In this document: in pieces, positions 1 to 8,970 of the stretch
Layout of the letters: each line of letters opens with the position of its first letter
Numbering within the stretch: position 1 is the first letter of the stretch
Source: Saccharopolyspora rosea
GTDB taxonomy: Bacteria; Actinomycetota; Actinomycetes; Mycobacteriales; Pseudonocardiaceae
Assembly: GCF_025643595.1 (NCBI RefSeq)
Contig: NZ_CP102826.1
Coordinates: forward strand, 5,394,001 to 5,458,000
Reading direction: 5' to 3'
DNA: 64,000 nt
Notes under the pieces: generated by a model
Seen by the model: only the letters and a program-made list of their open reading frames with translations
Databases searched by the model: none
What the model was told of the DNA's origin: nothing
Program-made: the position numbers and the translations under genes

Positions 1-979
1 TCATGCCCAGTTCCGAAAGCGTCTCCCCGGCGGCGATGCGCAGCTGGGACTGGACGAGGTCGGCGTCGGTGACCTCCTCGGTGACGGTGTGCTCGACCTG
101 GATGCGCGGGTTCATCTCGATGAACACGTGCCGCCCCCGCTCGTCGACGAGGAACTCGACGGTCCCCGCGTTGACGTAGCCGATCTTGCGGGCGAAGGCG
201 ACCGCGTCGGCGCAGATGCGCTCCCGCAGCTCGGGGTCGAGGTTGGGTGCCGGGGCCAGCTCGATGACCTTCTGGTGGCGCCGCTGCACCGAGCAGTCCC
301 GCTCGTAGAGGTGGATGACGTCGCCCGCGCCGTCGGCGAGGATCTGCACCTCGATGTGCCGCGGGTTGACCACGGCCTGTTCGAGGAACACCGTCGGGTC
401 GCCGAACGCGGACTCGGCCTCGCGCATGGCCGCCTCCAGCGCCTCGCGCAGCGCGGGGAGCTGGTCGACGCGGCGCATGCCGCGCCCGCCGCCGCCGGCG
501 ACGGCCTTGACGAACACCGGGAAGGTCATCTCCTCGGCGGCCGCGAGCAGTTCGTCGACGTCGCTGGAGGGAGCCGAGGAGTCCAGCACCGGCACCCCGG
601 CCTCCCGGGCGGCGGCGACCGCGGTGGCCTTGTTGCCGGTCATCTGCAGGATCTGGTGGGACGGCCCGACGAACGTGATCCCGGCGCGCTCGCACGCCTC
701 GGCCAGGTCCGGGTTCTCGGACAGGAACCCGTAGCCGGGGTAGATCGCGTCCGCTCCGGCCTTGCGCGCCGCGCCGATGATCTCGTCGACGGACAGGTAG
801 GCCCGGACCGGGTGGCCAGGTTCGCCGATCTCGTATGACTCGTCGGCTTTCAACCGGTGCAGCGAGTTGCGGTCTTCGTGCGGGAACACGGCGACGGTGC
901 CCGCACCGAGTTCGTACGCGGCGCGGAACGCGCGGATCGCGATCTCGCCCCGGTTGGCGACGAGAACCTTGCGGAACAT
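1..979 (-). CDS. pyc: Pyruvate carboxylase, N-terminal part (runs off the window)
   Basis: The first 326 codons of a biotin carboxylase are visible, beginning MFRKVLVANRGEIAIRAFRA, the usual opening of actinobacterial pyruvate carboxylase. The ATP-grasp glycine loop (AGGGGRGMR) is near residues 161-169, with RDCSVQRRHQKVIE near 227-240 and the catalytic EMNPRIQVEHTVTE near 288-301. The enzyme makes oxaloacetate from pyruvate and bicarbonate in the cytoplasm. The ATG start has AGGAGG eight bases upstream. The carboxyltransferase and biotinyl domains lie outside the window, so acetyl- or propionyl-CoA carboxylase alpha subunit cannot be fully excluded, but the N-terminus favours Pyc. Confidence 0.92.
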   Translation of the reverse strand, partial: MFRKVLVANRGEIAIRAFRAAYELGAGTVAVFPHEDRNSLHRLKADESYEIGEPGHPVRAYLSVDEIIGAARKAGADAIYPGYGFLSENPDLAEACERAGITFVGPSHQILQMTGNKATAVAAAREAGVPVLDSSAPSSDVDELLAAAEEMTFPVFVKAVAGGGGRGMRRVDQLPALREALEAAMREAESAFGDPTVFLEQAVVNPRHIEVQILADGAGDVIHLYERDCSVQRRHQKVIELAPAPNLDPELRERICADAVAFARKIGYVNAGTVEFLVDERGRHVFIEMNPRIQVEHTVTEEVTDADLVQSQLRIAAGETLSELGM

Positions 980-1321
980 GCCGGCTACCTCCTGGACAGG
1001 CGTCGGTCGGTGCCAGTGACGGGTGTCGGTTGGTGCCGAAACACTACCGTGAAAATTCCGCCGACCGGGAGAACCTCCCGAGTGACGGGACTTTCAGTAT
1101 GCCCTCTGACCTGGGGAAACATCTGCCCGCACAAGTGGACTCGACGCGAAAAATTTGCCGAATTTTCTTCGCAAGAAACTATCGGGACCTGCTTCGGGCA
1201 GTACGTTCGTACGGAATCGGACCGACCATTCGGTCTGCGCCACAGAACGTGCGGACAAGATCACAACAGCGTCAGGTGAAACGGATCACACCGCGAATTC
1301 ACACCACCGCTCGGGCGGCGG
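980..1321. other. 342-bp intergenic region upstream of pyc, with an AT-rich palindrome
   Basis: I see no gene here. The stretch is clearly less GC-rich than its surroundings between about 1040 and 1300. At 1150-1166 it holds AAAATT-TGCCG-AATTTT, a palindrome within an A/T island. It must contain the pyc promoter, transcribed leftward. I could not assign a convincing -35/-10 pair. Confidence 0.5.
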
Positions 1322-3547
1322 TCAGCTCTTCTCCAGGTACTCCGCGCGCTCGGCGTCGACGACCTCGGCGACCATGCGCGCCAGGCCGGGGTGCCGGCGA
1401 AGCTCCGGATCGTCGGTGACGAACCGGTCCGCCTCCTCGCGGGCGGCGGCGATCACGTCCTCGTCGCGCAGCAGCGACAGCATCCGCAGCCCGGACTTGC
1501 GGCCGGACTGGGCGGCGCCCAGGATGTCGCCCTCGCGGCGCAGTTCCAGGTCCAACCGGGCCAGTTCGAAACCGTCGGTGGTGGAGGCCACCGCCTCCAT
1601 CCGCTCCCGCGTGGTGGTCCTGGCGACCGCCTCGGTCACCAGCAGGCACAGCCCCGGCGCGCTGCCCCGGCCGACGCGGCCCCGCAGCTGGTGCAGCTGG
1701 CTGACGCCGAACCGGTCGGCATCCATGATCACCATGACCGTGGCGTTGGGCACGTCGACACCGACCTCGACGACCGTGGTCGCCACCAGCACGTCCAGCT
1801 CCCCGGCGGCGAAGGCGCGCATGACCGCCTCCTTGTCGTCGGCGGGCAGGCGGCCGTGCAGCACGCCCAGCCGCAGATCCGCCAGCGGCCCGGCCGCCAG
1901 CTGCTCGGCGACCTCCAGCACGGCCACCGGCGGACGCCGCTGGCCGCCGCCCTCGTCCGGCGGCGATTCCTCGGTACCGTCGTCCACTTCGGACTTCCGG
2001 GACTTCTTGCCGCCGGAGTTCTCCTCGTCATCGCCGATGCGCGGGCACACCACGTACACCTGGTGCCCGGCGGCGACCTCCTCGTGGATGCGCGCCCACG
2101 CGCGGTCCAGCCACGCCGGTTTCTCCGCGACCGGCACGACGCTGGTGCTGATCGGCGACCGCCCGCGCGGGAGCTCCCGCAGCGCCGAGGTCTCCAGGTC
2201 GCCGTAGACGGTCATGGCGACCGTGCGCGGGATCGGCGTCGCGGTCATCACGAGCACGTGCGGGGAGGTGTCGTCCCCAGCCCGCGCCCGCAGCGCGTCC
2301 CGCTGCTCGACGCCGAAGCGGTGCTGTTCGTCGACCACGACCAGTCCGAGATCGGCGAACGACACCCGGTCCTGGATCAGCGCGTGCGTGCCCACCACGA
2401 TCCCGGCCTCGCCGGAAGCCGCCTGGAGCATCGCCTTCTTGCGCTGCGCCGCGCCGAGCGAGCCGGTCAGCAGCGTGACCCGAGTGGCCTGCTCGGCACC
2501 GCCGAGCTCCCCGGCCCGGCCGAGCTCGCCGAGCAGTTCGGACAGCGAGCGGGCGTGCTGGGCGGCCAGCACTTCGGTCGGCGCGAGCATCGCGGCCTGC
2601 CTGCCGGAGTCCACCACCTGCAACATCGCGCGCAACGCCACGATCGTCTTGCCGCTGCCGACCTCGCCCTGCACCAGGCGGTTCATCGGGTGCTCGTCGG
2701 CCAGGTCGACGGCGATCTGCTCGCCGACCTCCCGCTGCCCGGCGGTCAGCTCGAACGGAAGCCGCTCGTCGAACGCCGCCAGCACGCCGTCGTCGCGCCG
2801 CGGGCACGCCGGTGCCGGGTGCGTCTTCGCCGAGCCGCGCAGCTGCGCCAACGCCAGCTGCACCGCCAGCGCCTCGTCCCACTTCAGCCGCTCCTGCGCG
2901 GTGCGCACCTCGCCGAAGTCGCCCGGCTGGTGGATGCGCCGCAACGCCGACTCCAGGTCGGCCAGACCGGCGCGCTCGCGCAGGTCCGCGGGCAGCGGGT
3001 CGTCGGTGCCGTCCCACACGTCCAGCACCTGCCGCACGCAGCGCGCGATCGACCACGACGGCAGCCCCTGGGCCGCCGGGTACACCGGGATGAGCGCACC
3101 GGCGAACTCCTCGGCGGCCGAACCCACGTCCTGGCCGTCGTCGGTGAACAACTGGTACTCCGGGTGCGCCAGTTGCAGCTGGCCGCGGAAGGCGGTGACC
3201 TTGCCCGCGAACATGCCGCGCCGACCGGGGACCAGCTCCCGCTCCCGCCACGCCTGGTTGAAGAACGTGCAGATCAGCGAGCGGTGCCCGTCGGTGATCC
3301 GGGCCTCCACGATCGTGCCCCGCCGCGACTTCATGGTGCGCTTGGCGACCCGCTCCACCTTGGCGAGCACCGTCGCGTGCTCGCCGATCTCCAGGCCCGC
3401 GATCGCGGTCAGCTCGCCGCGTTCGGCGTAGCGGCGCGGGTAGTGCCGCAGCAGGTCGCCCACCGTGGACAGGCCGAGCGCCGAGTCGAGCGCCTTGGCG
3501 GTCTTCGCGCCCAGCACCCGGTCGAGCTTCGCGTCCAATGTGGTCAC
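1322..3547 (-). CDS. recG: ATP-dependent DNA helicase RecG
   Basis: A 741-residue superfamily 2 helicase that remodels stalled forks and Holliday junctions. An N-terminal wedge/OB region is followed by Walker A GEVGSGKT (about residues 294-301), a DEQH box (about 406-409) and the helicase C-terminal motif QLRGRVGR. I chose the GTG at 3547 because GGAGG lies seven bases upstream and the length then matches mycobacterial RecG; the frame stays open further upstream without a good ribosome site. It lies 41 bp downstream of a DUF1648 gene on the same strand, so it may share that transcript. Confidence 0.95.
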   Translation of the reverse strand: MTTLDAKLDRVLGAKTAKALDSALGLSTVGDLLRHYPRRYAERGELTAIAGLEIGEHATVLAKVERVAKRTMKSRRGTIVEARITDGHRSLICTFFNQAWRERELVPGRRGMFAGKVTAFRGQLQLAHPEYQLFTDDGQDVGSAAEEFAGALIPVYPAAQGLPSWSIARCVRQVLDVWDGTDDPLPADLRERAGLADLESALRRIHQPGDFGEVRTAQERLKWDEALAVQLALAQLRGSAKTHPAPACPRRDDGVLAAFDERLPFELTAGQREVGEQIAVDLADEHPMNRLVQGEVGSGKTIVALRAMLQVVDSGRQAAMLAPTEVLAAQHARSLSELLGELGRAGELGGAEQATRVTLLTGSLGAAQRKKAMLQAASGEAGIVVGTHALIQDRVSFADLGLVVVDEQHRFGVEQRDALRARAGDDTSPHVLVMTATPIPRTVAMTVYGDLETSALRELPRGRSPISTSVVPVAEKPAWLDRAWARIHEEVAAGHQVYVVCPRIGDDEENSGGKKSRKSEVDDGTEESPPDEGGGQRRPPVAVLEVAEQLAAGPLADLRLGVLHGRLPADDKEAVMRAFAAGELDVLVATTVVEVGVDVPNATVMVIMDADRFGVSQLHQLRGRVGRGSAPGLCLLVTEAVARTTTRERMEAVASTTDGFELARLDLELRREGDILGAAQSGRKSGLRMLSLLRDEDVIAAAREEADRFVTDDPELRRHPGLARMVAEVVDAERAEYLEKS

Positions 3548-3588
3548 GTGCCGTCCTCCCGCGGGGTTCTCCTGCGCCGCACCACGGA

Positions 3589-4053
3589 TTATCGCCGAGG
3601 CACCGACAGCTCGGTCCACCGCCGCCCGGCCCGCCGCCACGTCACGAACGCGGCGACGGCGCAGCACACCAGGACCCAGCCCTGCCCGTCCAGCGACCCG
3701 GCGCTCCGGAAATCGGTCGCGTCGAGGTTGGCCAGCACCGTGATCACGACCTCACCCGCCACCACGACCCCGGTCGCCGCCAGCAGCACCGCGGTCCACA
3801 CCCAGCGGCGCTCGGTCCGGGCGCGGAGCCCGAACCAGCCCCAGAACGCGGCCACCACCAGCCAGCACAGCAGCCGGGAGGCCACGAAGTCCCGCAGGTC
3901 GGCGGAGTCCTGCGGGTGGTCGGTGAAGTCCCAGTCGACGGCGATGGGCTCGGGCAGCCGGGACCGCAGCACCGCGGGCACACCGACCACCAGTGCCGCG
4001 ACCGCGGCCGCCCACCCGCTGACGTACACCAGGTACCGGCTGCGGAAGCTCAC
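3589..4053 (-). CDS. Small DUF1648 membrane protein
   Basis: A 154-residue protein with about four hydrophobic segments. The N-terminal part has the DUF1648 pattern: a transmembrane segment, then RLPEPIAVDWDFTD, similar to the extracytoplasmic turn of SdpI-type proteins. The GTG at 4053 has GGAG eight bases upstream. A longer frame upstream is an out-of-frame shadow of the neighbouring gene. It is the second DUF1648 gene behind the GntR regulator (80-bp gap), so it is probably controlled by it. The function is unknown; immunity or envelope-stress roles are known only for distant SdpI relatives. Confidence 0.75.
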   Translation of the reverse strand: MSFRSRYLVYVSGWAAAVAALVVGVPAVLRSRLPEPIAVDWDFTDHPQDSADLRDFVASRLLCWLVVAAFWGWFGLRARTERRWVWTAVLLAATGVVVAGEVVITVLANLDATDFRSAGSLDGQGWVLVCCAVAAFVTWRRAGRRWTELSVPRR

Positions 4054-4133
4054 GGGGAACGCTCCAGGGGACGGACTCGACGACCGCCGTCGACGGTAGC
4101 CCGCCGCCCCGGCCCGGGTGTGCCCAACCCCAC

Positions 4134-5102
4134 TCACTCCCCGCCGGTGGCGGAGCGCTCCGCGGCGAACGCGTCGGCCAGTTCCGCACCGCGCTCCGGG
4201 TGATCGACGCTGATGACGAAGTCGCGGCCGGAGGTGAGGTGCAGCACCAGGCACTCGCCGCCGCGCAACATGACCGCCGTGCGGTCCGGGCGGACGCGGT
4301 AGCCCCACCCGCCGACTTCCCACGGACGGTGGACCTCCGCCCGCGCGCCGCGGATGCGTTCGGTCGGGATGTGCCGCGTCGGCCAGCGCTGCGGGCCGAA
4401 CGCGATGCGCACGCCCCGCTCGTCCACCGCCACCCGCACCGAGCACATCGCCAGGCACACCAGGCCCACCAGCACCCCGACCCAAGCCGCAGGCAGGGTC
4501 CGGCCACCGACCAGCGCGGACAGCGCGGCGACGGCCACCGCCACCACGCCGATCACGCCCAGCACGCGGCTGGCGGCGGTGGACACCCACACCGCGCGCT
4601 GTCCGGGAGGAACCCGCATCGGCGAACCACCCACCGCCGCGGGGCCGACGGCGTCCGGCCCCCGGTTCGCCGCGAACCAGCCGAGCTGGCCGACCACCGC
4701 GGCGCCGACCAGCACCAGGGCGACCTCCCAGCGCACCGGCCGCGCCAGCGCCCACCCCGGCACGTCGAGGTTCGCCCGGACCGACAGCGCGGCGAGGCCG
4801 AGCACGAACACCGCACCGCCGGACAGCACCGCGACGGCCGACGCGCGCCGGACGCGCGAGTCGATCCCGCCGCGCCGCAGCGTCGCCGCGCTCACCGCGA
4901 CGACCAGCAGCCAGAGCGCGAGGTGGACGACCAGGACGACCTGGAGCGGCAGGGCGCCGTCGGGCTGCCCGCCGAGGCCCCAGTGGGACGCGATCGGGTC
5001 GGGCAACCGGTCCCGGAAGGCCAGCGGCACGGCCACCGACGCGGTTCCCACGAGCACCGCCCACACACCCAGGACCAGCAGGAACAACCGCCGGAACGTC
5101 AT
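4134..5102 (-). CDS. DUF1648 membrane protein, GntR-coupled
   Basis: A 322-residue integral membrane protein beginning MTFRRLFLLVLGVWAVLVG, followed by the DUF1648 signature RLPDPIASHWGLGG and several more hydrophobic helices. A C-terminal segment (about 215-315) looks like a small soluble domain with PH-like alternation, rich in Arg and Val. Its ATG overlaps the stop of the upstream GntR gene by four bases (ATGA), so translation is coupled. This pairing of a YtrA-type repressor with DUF1648 proteins is common in actinobacteria and Firmicutes. The substrate or target is unknown. Confidence 0.8.
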   Translation of the reverse strand: MTFRRLFLLVLGVWAVLVGTASVAVPLAFRDRLPDPIASHWGLGGQPDGALPLQVVLVVHLALWLLVVAVSAATLRRGGIDSRVRRASAVAVLSGGAVFVLGLAALSVRANLDVPGWALARPVRWEVALVLVGAAVVGQLGWFAANRGPDAVGPAAVGGSPMRVPPGQRAVWVSTAASRVLGVIGVVAVAVAALSALVGGRTLPAAWVGVLVGLVCLAMCSVRVAVDERGVRIAFGPQRWPTRHIPTERIRGARAEVHRPWEVGGWGYRVRPDRTAVMLRGGECLVLHLTSGRDFVISVDHPERGAELADAFAAERSATGGE

Positions 5103-5458
5103 CGCGCCTCCCCGCTCAGCTCCTCGATCCACGCCGCGACGTCCGCCGCCCGGTACCCGTGGCGGTTCGCCTCCGCCAGCAGCTCGCGCAGCTTGTCCCG
5201 CAATCCGGCCCGGGGGTCGGGGCGGCGCAGCACGGTGACGCCGCGACCGCGCCGGAACTCCAGCAGTCCCTCGTCGCGCAGCTGCCGCAACGCCCGGAGC
5301 ACGGTGTTGGCGTTGATCCGCATGGCGTCGGCCAGGTCGCGCGCGGGCGGCAACCGGTCCCCCGGCGCCACGTCGCCCTCGGCGACGGCGCGACGCAGCG
5401 CGTCGGCCGCCTGCTCGTGCAGCGGCCGCTCGTCGTTCAGGTCCAGCGCCAGCAACAT
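5099..5458 (-). CDS. GntR-family repressor, YtrA type
   Basis: A 119-residue regulator with a winged helix (residues about 8-70; PLHEQAADALRRAVAEGDV, then LPPARDLADAMRINANTVLRALRQL) and only a short C-terminal tail of two helices for dimerisation. That architecture is the YtrA subfamily, which lacks a large ligand domain. The ATG at 5458 has no Shine-Dalgarno, and TAGTGT lies ten bases before it, so the mRNA is probably leaderless. The region overlaps interlocked inverted repeats (5457-5491), which suggests autorepression. It heads an operon with two DUF1648 genes. Confidence 0.88.
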   Translation of the reverse strand: MLLALDLNDERPLHEQAADALRRAVAEGDVAPGDRLPPARDLADAMRINANTVLRALRQLRDEGLLEFRRGRGVTVLRRPDPRAGLRDKLRELLAEANRHGYRAADVAAWIEELSGEAR

Positions 5459-5491
5459 GGTGCCAATGACACTAGCACCATTCGTGTCATT
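5457..5491. promoter_or_regulatory. Interlocked inverted repeats at the GntR start (candidate operator)
   Basis: Two inverted repeats overlap. ATGGTGC/GCACCAT occupies 5457-5463 and 5475-5481; AATGACAC/GTGTCATT occupies 5465-5472 and 5484-5491. Both have 11-bp spacers. The pair covers the GntR start codon, the presumed -10 and the DAK2 stop codon, which fits repression of the GntR/DUF1648 operon by its own product. Confidence 0.6.
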
Positions 5492-7061
5492 CGAGCCCGA
5501 AGAGCACCAGAGCGCCGAGATCGCCGCCGGGGTACCAGGCGAACTCGACCTCGGGGTGGCTGCGGCGGAGGTGTTCGGCGAGCAGGTCCGGCAATCCGGC
5601 GGGCGCATCCGCGTGGACCAGCGCGGTGACCAGCTCGCCTCCCGTGGTGAGCATCCGCTCGGCCAGCTCCCGCGCGGCCGCGGCGACCTCGTCGCCGATG
5701 AGCACCACCTCGCCGTCGACGAGGCCGAGCACGTCACCGGGACTGCAGCGGCCGACCCAGGTCAGGGCCTCGGCGTCGGCGACGCGCAGCTCCCCGCGCC
5801 GGGTCGCGGCGGCGGCTTCGGCCATCGCGACCTGGTCGTCGGCGCGGCGCCGCCCGGGGTCGTGCACGGCCAGCGCGGCGAGCCCCTGCACCGGCGAGGC
5901 CGTCGGCACCACCACGACCTCCTGCCCGTCGCGCAGCGCCGCCTCGGCGGCCTGCTCGACGACCGCCGCGGCGGCGTCGCCGTTGGGCAGCACCACGACG
6001 TGACCGGCACCGGTGGCGACGATCGCGTCGCGCAGCTCACCGGCGGTCGGCGACGGCCCGGTGCGCAGCACGTCCGCGCCCTCCGCGGCGAACAGCTCGC
6101 CGAGCGCGTCGGACGACGCGCAGGCGAGCACCGCCCGCTCGCGCGGGAACGCGCGGTCCTGGTCGGCGAACCGGGTCACCTCGATCCGGCGCACCCGCCC
6201 GGTCTCGATGCCCGCCTCGATCGCCCCGCCGATGTCGTCGCAGTGCACGTGCACCGCCCACGCCCCCGCGCCGTCCCCGACGACCGACACGCAGTCCCCG
6301 AGTCCGGACAGCACCTCGCGCAGCCGCGCGACCCCGTCCGGAGCGGCCTGCGACAACAGGTACATGACCTCGTAGTCGAACTCCGACTCGTGCTGCGGCC
6401 CGTCGGCGCCACCGGGCTCCGGCGCGTCGGGCGCGAGCCGTTCGCCATCGCAGACGACCGCGTGCAGCGCGTCGAGCACGACGACCAGACCCCGGCCGCC
6501 CGCGTCCACGACGCCCGCGGCGGACAGCGCCCGCAGCTGCGCCGTCGTCCCGCGCAGCGCATCGACCGCGGCCCGGGTCGCACCCCGGACCACCACGTCG
6601 AGCCGTTCGGAGTCGGGGCAGCTCGCCGCGGCGCGCAGCACCGACAGCAGCGTCCCCTCGGCGGGCTCGCTGACCGCCCGGGCCGCGAGGTCGTGGGCGT
6701 GCCCGAGCGCGGCGCGCAGGTGGCGCCCGTCGGCGCGGACGACGTCCCGCAACTGCTCGGCCACGCCGCGCAGGGCCTGCGACAGCAGCACCCCCGAGTT
6801 GCCCCGAGCGCCGCCGAGCGCCCCCTTGGCCAGCGCCTCCAGGACCCCGCCGAGCGTGTCCGGGTCGGCGGCGTCCAGGGCCTCGACCGCCGCGCGCATG
6901 GTCTGCACCAGGTTCGTGCCGGTGTCGCCGTCGGCGACGGGGAACACGTTGATCCGGTCGATCGCATCGCGTTCGGCTACCAGCGCCGCCACGGCCAGGT
7001 CCGCCCACCGGCGGGCCGCCGCCGCGTCCAGCGTCCGCAACAAGGGGGCCTCCCGGGTCAC
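5487..7061 (-). CDS. DAK2-domain protein (DhaL-like, YloV/FakA family)
   Basis: A 524-residue protein. The N-terminal DhaL/DAK2 domain contains the Mg-ATP motif INVFPVADGDTGTNL (about residues 37-51) and GARGNSGVLLSQ (about 93-104). The C-terminal half resembles the FakA/YloV middle and C-terminal domains. Relatives phosphorylate fatty acids bound to DegV-type FakB partners; the partner is not visible here. The GTG at 7061 has only a weak ribosome site. A TTG a few codons in (LLRTLD) is preceded by GGGAGG, so the start is uncertain by about eight codons. It is divergent from rpmB, as in related actinobacteria. Confidence 0.85.
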   Translation of the reverse strand: MTREAPLLRTLDAAAARRWADLAVAALVAERDAIDRINVFPVADGDTGTNLVQTMRAAVEALDAADPDTLGGVLEALAKGALGGARGNSGVLLSQALRGVAEQLRDVVRADGRHLRAALGHAHDLAARAVSEPAEGTLLSVLRAAASCPDSERLDVVVRGATRAAVDALRGTTAQLRALSAAGVVDAGGRGLVVVLDALHAVVCDGERLAPDAPEPGGADGPQHESEFDYEVMYLLSQAAPDGVARLREVLSGLGDCVSVVGDGAGAWAVHVHCDDIGGAIEAGIETGRVRRIEVTRFADQDRAFPRERAVLACASSDALGELFAAEGADVLRTGPSPTAGELRDAIVATGAGHVVVLPNGDAAAAVVEQAAEAALRDGQEVVVVPTASPVQGLAALAVHDPGRRRADDQVAMAEAAAATRRGELRVADAEALTWVGRCSPGDVLGLVDGEVVLIGDEVAAAARELAERMLTTGGELVTALVHADAPAGLPDLLAEHLRRSHPEVEFAWYPGGDLGALVLFGLE

Positions 7062-7223
7062 CTAGGACGGGTCCGCCCGAGACTAGTCCGCGTCGACCAG
7101 CCGCTACGGCCCCCGGCACCCGGGGGTTCGCAGCTGGTGGGCTACACTGATCCGGTCCCGGGTGGCGATGACCCAGGGCGACCGGGTCCCCCGGGCTCAA
7201 TGCCGCCGGAACGGCGGTGAACA

Positions 7224-7278
7224 GCAAGCGCAGTCACCCCTGGGTGGCAAGACCTCCACGCGAGTGGGCGTCGCTTGC
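7224..7278 (+). promoter_or_regulatory. Predicted three-way-junction RNA in the rpmB leader
   Basis: The rpmB 5' region can fold as an outer stem GCAAGCG (7224-7230) with CGCTTGC (7272-7278). This encloses hairpin CACCC-CT-GGGTG near 7235-7246 and hairpin CCAC-GCGA-GTGG near 7256-7267, the latter with a GNRA loop. A separate CCGCC-GGAA-CGGCGG-type hairpin lies just upstream (about 7203-7218). TACACT at 7143-7148 is a possible -10, which would give a leader of roughly 170 nt. The structure is seen by eye only; no known riboswitch class is recognised. Confidence 0.35.
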
Positions 7279-7326
7279 GTGGCTCTCATCGCTGTAACCG
7301 TCAATGCAAAGTAAGGGGTGTCTGAC

Positions 7327-7518
7327 GTGGCTGCCGTCTGCGACGTCTGCGGCAAGGGACCAGGCTTCGGCAACTCGGTCTCGCACTCCCACCGGAAGAC
7401 CAGGCGCCGGTGGAACCCGAACATCCAGACCGTGCACGCCAAGTTCGGTCTTTCGCAGCGCAAGCGCATGAACGTGTGCACGTCCTGCCTGAAGTCCGGC
7501 AAGGTCGTGCGCGGCTGA
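7327..7518 (+). CDS. rpmB: 50S ribosomal protein L28
   Basis: A 63-residue L28 with both zinc-binding pairs, CDVC near residues 4-7 and CTSC near 53-56, and the basic core [11 protein letters not shown]. It is therefore the zinc-containing form rather than a zinc-free paralogue. The GTG at 7327 has AAGGGG eight bases upstream; an in-frame GTG three codons earlier would overlap that ribosome site. The gene stands alone between a leader that can fold and a strong terminator, divergent from the DAK2 gene. Confidence 0.97.
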   Translation: MAAVCDVCGKGPGFGNSVSHSHRKTRRRWNPNIQTVHAKFGLSQRKRMNVCTSCLKSGKVVRG

Positions 7519-7531
7519 GCGCGCACACGTG

Positions 7532-7562
7532 AACCCCGGGGTCGCACGGCCCCGGGGTTTTT
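7532..7562 (+). terminator. Intrinsic terminator of rpmB
   Basis: A perfect 10-bp stem AACCCCGGGG/CCCCGGGGTT with an 8-nt loop, running into TTTTT. Confidence 0.93.
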
Positions 7563-7626
7563 CATGCCCGGAAACCTGCCCTTCGGTGCGTCGCGGCTCG
7601 AACGCGGGGGGCTGGCGGGCAGGCGC

Positions 7627-8211
7627 TCATGGTGCGTGGTTGCGCCACTGCGGTCCGACTTCCTCCCACTCGGCGGCCCATGCCGCGAGGCGTCTGCGCA
7701 CGACGACCCAGCGGGCGAGGGCGAACAGCAGCAGCGTGCCGACCGCGGAACCGACGAGCACCCCGGCGCCCGCGATGCCCGCGGCCTGGGTGGCCTCACC
7801 CGGGGTCATCGGCGGGGCGACGAGCCGCCCCCGCTGGTCGAGCCACACCGGCACGGTGCCGTTGGGCGGCGTGCGCGACGGGACGTCGACGACCGCGAAG
7901 TGCTCGTCGGGCGGCTGGCCCCAGCGGACCGCGACCGACCGGGTGGCGGTCCCCTCACCGCTGACCTGCGCCACCACCGACGCCTGCACCTGGTGCCGGG
8001 TGGACTGCTCGACCTGGACCTGCCCCATCCGGTCCCGCAGCTCGGACTGCGCGGTGCCCACCGCGAACACCACGGTGACCACGCCGACGAGCACGATGAT
8101 CAACAGCGCGACCGGCTCGAACCAGTCGGTCGGTCGCCGCATCGGATTCGCACCGGGCCACACCCTGCGGACGAGACACCGCAGGGGGGTGCAGTTCCGG
8201 CCGGCCCTCAT
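7627..8211 (-). CDS. Rv1733c-like membrane protein
   Basis: A 194-residue protein with a transmembrane helix near residues 30-52, an extracytoplasmic domain of about 85 residues containing VPVWLDQRGRLVAPP, and a second helix near 145-170. This layout and the VWLDQRG stretch are typical of the Rv1733c family, which is abundant in actinobacteria and has no known biochemical role. The ATG at 8211 has GAAGAAGG at good distance. The gene is convergent with rpmB, whose terminator lies between them. Confidence 0.75.
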   Translation of the reverse strand: MRAGRNCTPLRCLVRRVWPGANPMRRPTDWFEPVALLIIVLVGVVTVVFAVGTAQSELRDRMGQVQVEQSTRHQVQASVVAQVSGEGTATRSVAVRWGQPPDEHFAVVDVPSRTPPNGTVPVWLDQRGRLVAPPMTPGEATQAAGIAGAGVLVGSAVGTLLLFALARWVVVRRRLAAWAAEWEEVGPQWRNHAP

Positions 8212-8295
8212 CACGAGCCTTCTTCCGCCCCGAGTGCATGTTCCGGCAAGGCCCAATGTACGACCGGCCGCGGGCGAAATCCACAGGCCGCCGGA

Positions 8296-8970
8296 CTACG
8301 GCAGCTTCCAGTCGATCGGCGCGGCACCGGCACGCTCCAGCAGCTCGTTGGCCCGGCTGAACGGCCGCGAGCCGAAGAACCCGCGGTCGGCCGACATCGG
8401 GCTGGGGTGCGGGGATTCGACGCACTGCACCCCGGGCATGAGCGGCCGCAGGTCGCGCGCGTCGCGCCCCCACAGGATCGCCACCATCGGCTCGTCGCGG
8501 GCGGCCAGCGCCCGGATCGCCTGGGCGGTGACCTCCTCCCAACCCTTGCCGCGGTGCGAGGCGGGTTTGCCGGGGCGGACCGTGAGGGCCCGGTTGAGCA
8601 GCAGCACGCCGCGCTCGGTCCAGGGGGTGAGGTCACCGCTGGACGGCGTCGGGTGGCCGAGGTCCTCGGTGTACTCGCGGAAGATGTTGACCAGGCTGCG
8701 CGGCGGCGCCACGTCGGGCGCCACGGAGAAGCTGAGGCCCACCGGGTGACCGGGCGTGGGATACGGGTCCTGGCCGACGATGAGCACCCGCACGTCGTGG
8801 AACGGCTGCTGGAACGCGCGCAGGACGTGGTCGGGCGCGGGCAGGTACCTGCGGCCGGCCGCGACCTCCTCGCGCAGGAACTCGCCCATCGAAGAGATCC
8901 GGTCGGCGACCGGTTCGAGGGCTTTCGCCCACCCGGCCTCCACGAGCTCGTGCAGGGGACGTGCGGCCAT
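8296..8970 (-). CDS. ung: Uracil-DNA glycosylase, family 1
   Basis: A 224-residue enzyme that removes uracil from DNA. It has the water-activating motif [17 protein letters not shown] (about residues 66-82) and the DNA-intercalation motif [18 protein letters not shown] near 187-204. Full length for the family. It keeps its mycobacterial neighbourhood next to thiL, DAK2 and recG. Confidence 0.97.
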   Translation of the reverse strand: MAARPLHELVEAGWAKALEPVADRISSMGEFLREEVAAGRRYLPAPDHVLRAFQQPFHDVRVLIVGQDPYPTPGHPVGLSFSVAPDVAPPRSLVNIFREYTEDLGHPTPSSGDLTPWTERGVLLLNRALTVRPGKPASHRGKGWEEVTAQAIRALAARDEPMVAILWGRDARDLRPLMPGVQCVESPHPSPMSADRGFFGSRPFSRANELLERAGAAPIDWKLP

